DNA from: Candidatus Nomurabacteria bacterium
GTDB lineage: Bacteria > Patescibacteriota > Minisyncoccia > Phycocordibacterales > UBA918
NCBI GenBank assembly: GCA_943359405.1
Contig: CALRHO010000047.1
Location: forward strand, 1-6,632
DNA: 6,632 nucleotides
Direction: 5' to 3'
The position numbers and the translations under genes were made by a program. How positions within the stretch are numbered: position 1 is the first letter of the stretch; each line of letters begins with the position of its first letter. The notes beneath the pieces are model-generated. The model did not search any database. It saw nothing but the letters and a program-made list of their open reading frames with translations, and had not been told where the DNA came from. Positions 1 through 5,498 of the stretch are shown here, one piece after another.

Positions 1-216
1 CTCTACCCTGATTTGGATGAAACTACCTGCATGAAGCATTGGATGAAGTTAGTTGGGCTATCAGCCAGCCAGTTTTATAAAAATCAGTATATTGATGGTC
101 GAAGTCGCAAGCGTACGTTGCATTTTGGGGTCGGTAATACTATAATCGGCAGTACTCTTTTGAAGCAAAAGCTTATGAAGTGGATTGAGCTTGCCACCAA
201 AGAGTTAAAAAACTGA
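1..216 (+). CDS. C-terminal fragment of an HTH/LAGLIDADG-like DNA-binding protein
   Basis: The frame is open to the left edge, so only the last 71 residues are visible (beginning LYPDLDE, ending with a TGA stop). The pattern LYPDLDE...WMKLVGLSASQFYKNQYIDGRS...RTLHFGVGNTII...LKQKLMKWIELA resembles the C-terminal part of a protein type common in Patescibacteria. Those proteins pair an N-terminal helix-turn-helix (resolvase-like) with a domain related to LAGLIDADG homing endonucleases; the hallmark is a 'W.r.tG.p..qFYK.q' stretch followed by 'G...i...L...i..WI'. The N-terminal HTH is outside the window, so the family call rests on the tail alone. Function is unknown; DNA binding is inferred from the family. 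It ends 5 bases before tRNA-Gly(GCC), which may therefore be read through from this gene or from a promoter inside its end. An ATG at 31 could start a short ORF, but the homology runs upstream of it. Confidence 0.6.
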   Translation, partial: LYPDLDETTCMKHWMKLVGLSASQFYKNQYIDGRSRKRTLHFGVGNTIIGSTLLKQKLMKWIELATKELKN

Positions 217-221
217 ATATT

Positions 222-292
222 GCGGCCATGGTTAAGTGGTATAACATGACATTGCCAATGTTAAGTCGGGAGTTCGATTCTCCCTGGCCGCA
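222..292 (+). tRNA. tRNA-Gly (anticodon GCC)
   Basis: A complete cloverleaf can be folded. The acceptor stem pairs 222-228 (gcggcca) with 285-291 (tggccgc), with A292 as discriminator. The D arm is 231-245 with GG at 238-239. The anticodon stem is 247-251/259-263 with loop ttgccaa, placing GCC at 254-256. The T arm is 268-284 with loop ttcgatt. No CCA is encoded (acaa follows), so a CCA-adding enzyme is needed. No clear promoter lies in the 5-base gap to the gene before it. Its 3' end (T-loop to acceptor) reappears inverted and then directly repeated in the element just downstream. Confidence 0.96.
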
Positions 293-297
293 CAAAA

Positions 298-331
298 CAC
301 CAGCGCCAACACGAATGTGTTGGCGCTGGTG
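298..331. terminator. Perfect 15-bp hairpin after tRNA-Gly(GCC)
   Basis: Bases 298-312 pair perfectly with 317-331 around a GAAT loop. There is no T-run on the plus-strand side; the AAAA at 294-297 gives a T-run on the minus strand. It is either the tRNA transcript's terminator or processing end, or a terminator for minus-strand transcripts coming from element A. A second small palindrome, cgctatatagcg, follows at 332-343. Confidence 0.55.
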
Positions 332-344
332 CGCTATATAGCGA

Positions 345-454
345 GCCAGGGAGAATCGAAAGGCGAAGCCGAGGGTCCTTTTTGGGGCAGCGAGCCGAGG
401 TCGCGAGCACGACCGTAGGGAGCGACTTGTGACCGATTCTCACTGGCCGCACAA
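345..454 (+). repeat. tRNA-linked structured element A (inverted plus direct copy of the tRNA-Gly(GCC) 3' end)
   Basis: Bases 345-360 are a 16/16 reverse complement of tRNA bases 273-288 (T-loop position 54 to acceptor position 69). Bases 434-454 are a 20/21 direct copy of 275-295 (position 56 through the discriminator and 3 bases of flank). These two ends are therefore complementary to each other and form terminal inverted repeats (gagaatcg with cgattctc). Inside are aatcgaaag, a GC-rich first arm (362-396), the core ggtcgcgagcac (399-410) and gtgaccgattc (429-439). Bases 399-407 can pair with 426-434 (9 bp, two G-U). Element B at 5664-5808 has the same plan. No open reading frame of note lies inside. 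It could be a tiny mobile element that uses tRNA 3' ends, or a structured RNA; the sequence does not decide between these. Confidence 0.65.
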
Positions 455-486
455 GCAAAAGCGCCTGAAAGGGCGTTTTTGCTTGT
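451..486. terminator. Bidirectional intrinsic terminator
   Basis: Bases 451-465 pair with 472-486 (15 bp, one G-U) around the loop tgaaag. The stem carries AAAA on the left and TTTTT on the right, so either strand reads as a GC stem followed by a T-run. It sits at the distal end of element A and overlaps its last 4 bases, so it probably ends transcripts running through the tRNA-Gly/element unit. Confidence 0.7.
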
Positions 487-842
487 GCGCAGAGTAAGTG
501 CCAAATGGCACGTACGTGGATAATCAAACGGCAGAGCGCTGTCGTTGTAGGGCCTCCCCTGCTCCTCGGTTAACATACAATGGGTAAACAAAGACAGCAT
601 TCTAGACATAAATACGTCAGGACCGTACGTGTGGTACGCTTGGACTACAGTTGGGGATAAACAGGTGAATAGGTGGATAAAAGACATGTGTCTTTTATAA
701 ATATGGCTCTAAATAATGAATTTGATAAAATGATGTTCATAACTTCAGTATATTTCTTTGGTAGGCTCATCCCGAATGCCCACCAATCTAACAAACTACT
801 GCTAACTGAAACACTAACCTAGTTCCACGTGGCACATTTCAC
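487..842. other. Gene-free region with DnaA-box-like sequences; candidate replication origin
   Basis: No convincing coding frame is present in these 356 bases. Three same-strand 8/9 matches to the DnaA box TGTGGATAA occur at 515-523 (cgtggataa), 652-660 (tggggataa) and 672-680 (ggtggataa), with a weaker 7/9 match at 734-742 (tgttcataa). A 7-bp hairpin (679-685 with 690-696) and a clearly AT-rich stretch (about 678-745) follow, which could act as an unwinding element. The parS-like array begins at 821. An extended -10-like TGATAAAAT at 723-731 could also be a promoter for the nuclease gene. Origin function is inferred; no dnaA or dnaN is visible in the window. Confidence 0.35.
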
Positions 843-1302
843 ATGAAACAAAGCCAGAAGAAAGGTAAAAAGAATCAAATTGGCGCTATCGGTGAAGCGT
901 TGGTTATAAAAGAGCTTGAGCGTAGAGGATTTCAGGTTATCGACCAAAATTATCTGAAACCTTGGGGTGAGATTGATATTGTTGCACGTGAAAATCACAC
1001 GATTGTATTCATTGAGGTTAAAACTGTTTCATATGAAACAAAGTCTGATTTGGAAAATTCTGTTGCACGGGAAACTTGGCGCCCAGAGGATAAAATTAAC
1101 TCTCAAAAACTTCGTCGTCTTGGTAGAACGATAGAGACCTGGATTGCTGAGCGCCGTTACACGGGAAACTGGAGATTTGTGGCAGCAATTGTTAAAATTG
1201 TGCCACGTGAAAGAATAGCACATGTCTATTTTGTTGAAGATATTGTTCCTGGGTGATCGTAGTGAGTTACACGAGAAACATTTTATTGTACCACGTGAAA
1301 CG
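821..1302 (+). repeat. parS: Array of nine parS-like sites (probable ParB centromere)
   Basis: Compared with the conserved ParB site TGTTTCACGTGAAACA, nine 16-base windows match at 12-14 positions. They are 821-836 (12), 835-850 (13), 980-995 (13), 1025-1040 (14, perfect palindrome with CATATG centre), 1061-1076 (13), 1155-1170 (12), 1199-1214 (13), 1265-1280 (13) and 1287-1302 (13). Chance would give roughly 0.02 such matches in 500 bases. The shared pattern is GTTnCACGnGAAAC; the right half GAAA is kept in eight of nine, always on the plus strand, and position 5 varies freely. None is a perfect consensus site. Two overlap or precede the yraN start, five lie inside the gene and two lie after its stop. 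The spacing is irregular. An array for another segregation or replication protein is the main alternative. Confidence 0.7.
843..1256 (+). CDS. yraN: YraN/UPF0102-family nuclease-like protein
   Basis: This 137-residue protein belongs to the UPF0102/YraN family, which has a restriction-endonuclease-like (PD-(D/E)xK) fold. Family length is usually about 115-130, so this is full length with a short basic N-terminal extension. The visible family motifs are IGAIGEALVIKELERRGF (13-30, with conserved GE at 17-18), NYLKPWGEIDIVA (36-48, GEID 42-45) and IVFIEVKT (54-61, ExK 58-60); the ED...K catalytic signature is therefore intact. The C-terminal RERIAHVYF matches the family's terminal strand. The biochemical role is not settled; DNA processing is inferred from the fold. 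The ATG at 843 lies inside a parS-like site and has no Shine-Dalgarno sequence, so the start is placed by family length only. The coding sequence carries five parS-like sites, four of them in one frame as V-[ASP]-[RY]-E. The gene appears to stand alone, followed by a terminator at 1336. Confidence 0.88.
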   Translation: MKQSQKKGKKNQIGAIGEALVIKELERRGFQVIDQNYLKPWGEIDIVARENHTIVFIEVKTVSYETKSDLENSVARETWRPEDKINSQKLRRLGRTIETWIAERRYTGNWRFVAAIVKIVPRERIAHVYFVEDIVPG

Positions 1303-1335
1303 TAGTACTGTATTTTATAGTAATCTGTGACATAC

Positions 1336-1376
1336 ACAAGAACCGTCTTTGTTGTAGCAAAGACGGTTCTTGTTTT
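1336..1376. terminator. Strong intrinsic terminator between yraN and tRNA-Pro
   Basis: Bases 1336-1351 pair perfectly with 1358-1373 (16 bp) around the loop ttgtag, followed by TTTT (1373-1376) on the plus strand. It should end the yraN transcript. The converging tRNA-Pro transcript on the minus strand also runs into this hairpin, but without a T-run on that side. Confidence 0.8.
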
Positions 1377-1410
1377 GTTGCACGAATTAAATTTTGCTGA
1401 CTGTCGCCCT

Positions 1411-1484
1411 TGGTCGGGGCGCCGGGAATCGAACCCGGGCCACGCGGTCCCAAACCGCGTACACTACCATTATGCTACGCCCCG
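1411..1484 (-). tRNA. tRNA-Pro (anticodon UGG)
   Basis: On the minus strand the acceptor stem pairs 1484-1478 (cggggcg) with 1421-1415 (cgccccg). The anticodon loop reads tttggga between cgcgg and ccgcg, giving UGG. The T arm has loop ttcgatt. Bases 1414-1411 read A-CCA, so the CCA end is encoded, unlike the two tRNA-Gly genes here. A weak promoter (TTGAAT, 15 bases, TATTTT) lies just upstream on the minus strand. Imperfect arms aattttgctg (1390-1399) and cagcaaaatt (1502-1511) bracket the gene. It has no element of the A/B type behind it. Confidence 0.96.
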
Positions 1485-1527
1485 ACCAAAATAATCAGCG
1501 GCAGCAAAATTCAACGTACTGTGTCTT

Positions 1528-1542
1528 ACTCAGTTACTGAGT
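1528..1542. repeat. Short perfect palindrome, possible operator
   Basis: actcagt-t-actgagt has two 7-base arms around one central base. It lies between the divergent tRNA-Pro and the hydrolase gene, about 70 bases upstream of the hydrolase start. It could be a repressor site or a small hairpin; only the symmetry is seen. Confidence 0.25.
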
Positions 1543-1599
1543 GTCCGCCATCATAGCATTGCTTGCTGCTTTTTTCTAGCCACGGTGTACCCGAACGTG

Positions 1600-1611
1600 T
1601 ATCATGAGGCT
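1600..1611 (+). promoter_or_regulatory. -10 box placing the hydrolase mRNA start at its ATG
   Basis: TATCAT at 1600-1605 is followed 7 bases later by the A of the ATG at 1612, the distance expected for transcription start. No good -35 is visible. The gagg at 1606-1609 is only 2 bases from the ATG, too close for a normal Shine-Dalgarno site. A leaderless message is inferred, as for the sigma factor and protease genes. Confidence 0.4.
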
Positions 1612-2226
1612 ATGCGTACCTGGCTTTACATCCACGGGGGTGATTCTTTCAAGAGCAAGGCCGATTTTATAGAGTATTTGCAGACCGTGCCACTGCGAGA
1701 GCCCTTTGGTTTGGGAGAGCGCCCGAGGCGCTGGACTGATACCTTGGCTTCCGATTTGGGCCCAGACATCACGGTGATTGCCCCAAATATGCCAAATAAG
1801 CAGAACGCTGACTATGACGAGTGGAAAGTCTGGTTTGAGCGATATCTTCAGCTGGTCGATAAACCGTACGGTCTTCTTGGTTGGTCTCTAGGAGGCTATT
1901 TCTTGGCCAAATACTTGGCTGAAAATGAAATAGGGGTACCTCCGGCTGCCGTAGCATTGGTGGCTGCTCCCGCGGGGCTCATAGACGATCCTGGCGGGGA
2001 TAATCCTCGTTGGGAATTTGACCTCGGTGCGCTCGAGATAGCACTCAGGCAGTCTGGCACCAGAACCTTTATTTTTCATAGTGAAGACGACCCCCTCGTG
2101 CCGTTTGCACACGCCCTTCGGTACCATAAGGCGCTACCGTCAGCTACCTTTCTGCCGCTTACAGATAAGGGACACTTCCTTACCCCGCAGTTTCCGGAAC
2201 TGATTGACTGCCTGCGAGCCTTATAA
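1612..2226 (+). CDS. RBBP9/YdeN-like serine alpha/beta hydrolase
   Basis: A 204-residue compact alpha/beta hydrolase of the RBBP9/YdeN (DUF1749/serine hydrolase) type, predicted to be cytoplasmic. It opens with a strand and oxyanion loop, WLYIHGGDS (4-12). The nucleophile elbow is GWSLGG (90-95, Ser92). The acidic residue is in HSEDDPLVP (156-164, most likely Asp160) and the histidine in KGHFL (186-190, His188), so the triad is complete. APNMPNKQNADYDEWKVWFE (57-76) matches the family's 'P.mP....p....W...' segment. The substrate is unknown; members act as esterases or peptidase-like hydrolases. A GTG at 1585 would add nine residues, but homology starts at the ATG at 1612, which also fits the -10 box. 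The next gene starts 71 bases later with its own promoter, so the two need not be co-transcribed. Confidence 0.85.
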   Translation: MRTWLYIHGGDSFKSKADFIEYLQTVPLREPFGLGERPRRWTDTLASDLGPDITVIAPNMPNKQNADYDEWKVWFERYLQLVDKPYGLLGWSLGGYFLAKYLAENEIGVPPAAVALVAAPAGLIDDPGGDNPRWEFDLGALEIALRQSGTRTFIFHSEDDPLVPFAHALRYHKALPSATFLPLTDKGHFLTPQFPELIDCLRAL

Positions 2227-2282
2227 ATCCTCTGTTTCCGATAGGGTGTCGGTAAGAAGTCGGCTTTTATCGCGTCTACGTA

Positions 2283-2297
2283 TATAATGGTGTCCAC
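2283..2297 (+). promoter_or_regulatory. Consensus -10 of the sigma factor operon (near-leaderless)
   Basis: A perfect TATAAT lies at 2283-2288. Transcription would start near 2295, only 0-3 bases before the ATG at 2298, and no Shine-Dalgarno site exists. No convincing -35 hexamer is found about 17 bases upstream, so another sigma factor, including the encoded one, could read it. Confidence 0.6.
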
Positions 2298-2909
2298 ATG
2301 GCGGGTCGTACACAAACAACCGCAGCAGTGGAGGACCAGGAAACTCGTTTCTTGAAAGCTTTCGAGGAGTACTCAGATGCGCTGTTTCGGCACGCGTCGC
2401 TTCGCATTGGTGATCGCGAAAAAGCCATTGATTTGGTTCACGACGCTTTCACCAAGGTTTGGACATATGTTCGTAATGGGCACGCGATAGATTCGTATCG
2501 TCCGTTTTTATACAAAGTTCTGAATAACCTCATCATTGACGAATATCGTCGAGCCAAAGAAGCATCTCTCGATGCTCTCCTCGAGCAAGAGGGAATTGAT
2601 GAAGGTTCGTTCCCAGAGCTGTCTGAAAGTACCGTAGAAGCACTGGCAGCCACCATTGATGGTCGCCAAGCCTTCGCACTTTTAGAAACGCTCCCTGACG
2701 AGTATCGTGAAGTAATTATTCTGCGCTTTGTGGATCAGCTTGGTCCACGGGAGATAAGTACGCTCATCGAAGAAACAGAGAATACAATTTCAGTCCGTAT
2801 TCACCGAGGACTCAAACTACTGCGTTCAAAAATTGAGGAACTCGAGGCTCGGAGTCATCAAAAAAGCTCTGAAGACAATCGCAGGGTCAAGACCACCCAA
2901 ACCCCATGA
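2298..2909 (+). CDS. ECF-like RNA polymerase sigma factor (sigma-70 family)
   Basis: A 203-residue sigma-70 family protein with the two-domain plan of ECF (group 4) factors. Sigma region 2 spans about residues 20-86: FEEYSDALFRHASLRIGD, then DLVHDAFTKVW (45-55, core RNA polymerase binding) and SYRPFLYKVLNNLIIDEYRR (66-85, -10 recognition). A linker of about 40 residues follows. Region 4 is at 125-178, with LLETLPDEYREVIILRFVDQLGPREISTLIEETENTISVRIHRGLKLL forming the -35-binding helix-turn-helix. Length is typical, with a short charged C-terminal tail. Its stop overlaps the start of the next gene (ATGA at 2906-2909), so the two are translationally coupled. The partner is a membrane protein, which suggests a sigma/anti-sigma pair responding to an envelope signal. 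Autoregulation of the TATAAT promoter is possible but not shown. Confidence 0.92.
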   Translation: MAGRTQTTAAVEDQETRFLKAFEEYSDALFRHASLRIGDREKAIDLVHDAFTKVWTYVRNGHAIDSYRPFLYKVLNNLIIDEYRRAKEASLDALLEQEGIDEGSFPELSESTVEALAATIDGRQAFALLETLPDEYREVIILRFVDQLGPREISTLIEETENTISVRIHRGLKLLRSKIEELEARSHQKSSEDNRRVKTTQTP

Positions 2910-4372
2910 AACGTTTTAGCGAAGAATTCCATAAAAAAGCACTGTCCGTCAAACTCAAGGCGGCTGAGCGTGATGCACTCCGTGAACGGGTGCTTTCGTA
3001 TATGGAGTACCACCCGCTTCAGGTACCAGGGAAGCGCACCATTTCAAAAACCGAGCGGGCACTTTTTGCTGAGCCATACCGTACGGTGTCATTTTCATGG
3101 CGTCAGATTTTTAGTTATAGCGGTATGGCGGTTGCGGTGTGTCTGGTGATTGTTTCGCACTCAGCAGAGCGAGCTATACCTGGAGACACGCTGTACCCAG
3201 TAAAAGTAAAATTTAATGAGGAAGTTCGCTCGTCACTGATCTTGTCACCGTATAAAAAAGTTACCTGGGAGACAGAACGCCTTAATCGACGCATTGCAGA
3301 GGCTCGTGTCTTGGCAAGTGAGGGGAGATTAACGACCGAGGCCGAAGCTGAGGTGGTAGCGGCAGTTCGTACGCATAGTGCGGAGGCACGGCGTGAGATA
3401 GATGAGATGCGTATAACTGATAAAGAAGAAGCTAGTCTTGCCGCCCTACATCTGGCTACCACTCTTGATGTGCAATCGGCAGCGCTCCGACAGACTGAGG
3501 GGGGTGAAGTACCACCAGCCATGGGCTCGTTCAGTGCTCAGGTAGACGGTACGGGTGTCCCGGTAGAGAGTACCGAAAGTCCCATTGCTGCTCTGGCGAG
3601 CGTGATCGAAGCCGAACATCGCGAAGCAACAATCCCGAGTGAGGATAGCGTACCAAGTTTTGACCGTTTGGTTGCTCACGCGGAAGTAGATACCACTCGT
3701 GCGCGCGAACTACTCGCTTCGATTAATGGTACGGCGACCAACAATGAGGTGCGTGACATTACGCGCCGTTTGGAAGACGCTGAACGTCTCATAGCGCGTG
3801 CCCTTGAGGCGCGGGCAGGTGATGAGGAGGCAGCTAAACACATGTTGACTGAGGTCATTGCGCGTACCCAAAAATTGATTGTGTTTATGACGAATATCGA
3901 CGTTCGCGAAGTACTGAGTGTTGAAGCGCTGGTCCCAGTTGAGCTCACTGATGAGGAACGTCAGGTGACAGTTCTTGACGCACTGGGACGAATTAAGTCG
4001 CTACAAGCCCAGATTGCTACGAGTCTTGTGAACAAAACTTTAAGTTCGGGAATCAGTGAAAAGGCTACCGAGTCGTTAGTTCGTATTGACGCAATCGTAG
4101 CTTCGGTTGAGGCGGCGCTTGGGAGTGGTGATTTTGAGACTGCAAACACCGCAGTAACTGAAGCCCTCAGCATTAGTACAGATGTAGCGAGTATGGTCGG
4201 AATTGATACTGGCACGCTACCAGTCGCCACCCCTGAGCCCCTTCCTATTTCAGTGGGTACTAGTTCCGCTACTGGTAGTGAACCAGTCGGAGCAGTAGAA
4301 GGAGTAAGTGATGTCGCTACGACCACACCAACCTCAAGCGCACCAGCTCTAACTACTCAGTCCGAAGTGTAG
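2906..4372 (+). CDS. Membrane-anchored DUF5667-type protein, putative anti-sigma factor
   Basis: A 488-residue protein with a charged cytoplasmic N-terminus (1-65), one membrane segment (about 69-86, FSYSGMAVAVCLVIVSHS) and a long outer part. Right after the membrane comes AIPGDTLYPVKVKFNEEVRSSLILSPYKK (90-118), the signature of DUF5667. Alpha-helical, Ala/Glu-rich segments follow (120-200, 255-330 and 345-430, likely coiled bundles). The tail is low-complexity and rich in Thr, Ser, Pro and Val (435-488). Translation starts within the sigma factor's stop (ATGA). The position, the single membrane span and the short cytoplasmic domain fit an anti-sigma role, with the N-terminus holding the sigma factor. 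No zinc-binding HxxxCxxC anti-sigma motif is seen. The outer helices may sense envelope state. The anti-sigma function is inferred from context only. Confidence 0.8.
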   Translation: MKRFSEEFHKKALSVKLKAAERDALRERVLSYMEYHPLQVPGKRTISKTERALFAEPYRTVSFSWRQIFSYSGMAVAVCLVIVSHSAERAIPGDTLYPVKVKFNEEVRSSLILSPYKKVTWETERLNRRIAEARVLASEGRLTTEAEAEVVAAVRTHSAEARREIDEMRITDKEEASLAALHLATTLDVQSAALRQTEGGEVPPAMGSFSAQVDGTGVPVESTESPIAALASVIEAEHREATIPSEDSVPSFDRLVAHAEVDTTRARELLASINGTATNNEVRDITRRLEDAERLIARALEARAGDEEAAKHMLTEVIARTQKLIVFMTNIDVREVLSVEALVPVELTDEERQVTVLDALGRIKSLQAQIATSLVNKTLSSGISEKATESLVRIDAIVASVEAALGSGDFETANTAVTEALSISTDVASMVGIDTGTLPVATPEPLPISVGTSSATGSEPVGAVEGVSDVATTTPTSSAPALTTQSEV

Positions 4373-4409
4373 CGAAGAGTTTCAGGCACTCGAGTATGTG
4401 CGGTGAGGA

Positions 4410-5492
4410 TTAATTGAGCTCGCTCGTCAGTAGGGTGAGTAAAAACGGGGCAACGGTCTCTTTAAAGGCTGCGGCCCGTAGTGCAATATCTCCGCGAACA
4501 TTGCGCGAAAGTGGGAAACCGGTTTCTTCTTCGATGGTGCGATGAATATGCGAAATAGTAATTGCACGTAAACTTCCAGTACCATCAACATCGTCATCGC
4601 CACGGGTAGTAATCATGCCGATAACGTTTCCAGACTGGTCGAGTACCGGCCCGCCCGATGAGCCACCGGCGCCGACGCTGCTGCCGCGAATTGAAAACAC
4701 ATCAGCGTAATTGGAGCCAAAGGTGTACAACTCGGAAATTGTCGTAGTTGCAGCAACGATACTGAGGTCACTGCCGGGAGTAATATTTTCGGGGGCAGGG
4801 AAGCCGATGGCAAAGACTTCATTATCTTGTGTACCCTGGGGTAGGAGTTCGGCATTAAAGGGTAAGGTCGGGAAGCTGGCTGGAAGTGGACTGCCGTCAG
4901 TGGTTTTGGTGATATGTAAAAGGGCGTAGTCGCGCTCACCAGTGCCCATGGGTACAGCTTCGGTGATCAGGGCCGCATTAGCAACAATCCAGGCGGGCGG
5001 AAGGTAGAGAAGTTCGGCGTGGTAGTGGGGAGTATCAGTCTCGCCAGTCTTTACCCGGCACGCAGCCTTGCCCAGGGCATTGGTCTCGGCAAGTAGTAGG
5101 TATTGGGCCACATGCGCGTTGGTGAGAATGACACCACTACCATCAACAATGAAACCGGTACCAGTAGTGTTTTTTATGGCGGTGTCAGTAGTGAAGGTGC
5201 ATGCAATGTTGACTACGGCATGGCGGGGGTCGAGTAGTGGTCGCGGTGGGGGTGTGATCGCCTCGGCTACGACAGCACGCTGAAAGGTATTGCTGTCGCG
5301 TAGGATGGTAGTCAATTGGCTCGGGTGAAAACGTGAGGGAATCAGAGAAAGACCGCTTTCTTGTTTGGTGAGTAGTTCATTACCGTCGGTGGTGGTCGTA
5401 GGAAGCCAAGTGCTTACGTACCCGGCGAGGGTATTGGTAAACGCGAGATAGACGGAAAGAATGGAAATGACAATACCGGTCAGTATGGACAT
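4410..5492 (-). CDS. Membrane-anchored trypsin-like serine protease (HtrA/S1C-like, no PDZ)
   Basis: A 360-residue protein counted from the ATG at 5492. It has an N-terminal membrane segment (about 3-25, ILTGIVISILSVYLAFTNTLAGYV), so the catalytic part should face outside, then a linker of about 70 residues. The chymotrypsin-fold protease domain covers about residues 92-325. The triad is visible: His127 in ILTNAHVAQY, Asp188 in GERDYALLHI and Ser279 in GAGGSSGGPVLD. GTGFIVDGSGVILTNAHVA is the classic first barrel. Cys98 and Cys145 could form a disulfide. No PDZ domain follows, unlike DegP/HtrA. The role is probably surface protein quality control or processing; cleavage of the facing DUF5667 protein is possible but unproven. 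The frame stays open upstream to 5567, but the -10 box at 5499-5504 and the membrane segment favour 5492. It converges on the DUF5667 gene with a 37-base gap and no clear terminator. Confidence 0.88.
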   Translation of the reverse strand: MSILTGIVISILSVYLAFTNTLAGYVSTWLPTTTTDGNELLTKQESGLSLIPSRFHPSQLTTILRDSNTFQRAVVAEAITPPPRPLLDPRHAVVNIACTFTTDTAIKNTTGTGFIVDGSGVILTNAHVAQYLLLAETNALGKAACRVKTGETDTPHYHAELLYLPPAWIVANAALITEAVPMGTGERDYALLHITKTTDGSPLPASFPTLPFNAELLPQGTQDNEVFAIGFPAPENITPGSDLSIVAATTTISELYTFGSNYADVFSIRGSSVGAGGSSGGPVLDQSGNVIGMITTRGDDDVDGTGSLRAITISHIHRTIEEETGFPLSRNVRGDIALRAAAFKETVAPFLLTLLTSELN

Positions 5493-5498
5493 GGCTCC

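Noticed and set aside
345..454. CRISPR array or integron attC site as explanation for the tRNA-linked elements
   Set aside because: There are no regularly spaced repeats, and the attC core (GTTRRRY/RYYYAAC) is absent; the ends match tRNA 3' sequences instead.
334..687. Minus-strand open frame of 117 codons across element A and the gene-free region
   Set aside because: It runs through the terminator and the tRNA-derived repeats, has no ribosome site or recognisable domain, and its translation looks like noise.
1331..1391. Further parS-like windows near 1330 and 1376
   Set aside because: They match at only about 10 of 16 positions, and fall in or beside the terminator hairpin.
1570..1575. Run of six T before the hydrolase gene as a terminator
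   Set aside because: No adequate GC-rich stem precedes it on the plus strand and no plus-strand gene ends nearby.
3115..4326. Several minus-strand open frames opposite the DUF5667 gene
   Set aside because: They are shadows of the real plus-strand frame, Ser/Ala/Thr-rich by reverse complement, without starts or domains of their own.
4373..4409. Terminator between the converging DUF5667 and protease genes
   Set aside because: The 37-base gap contains no stem longer than a few base pairs and no T-run.
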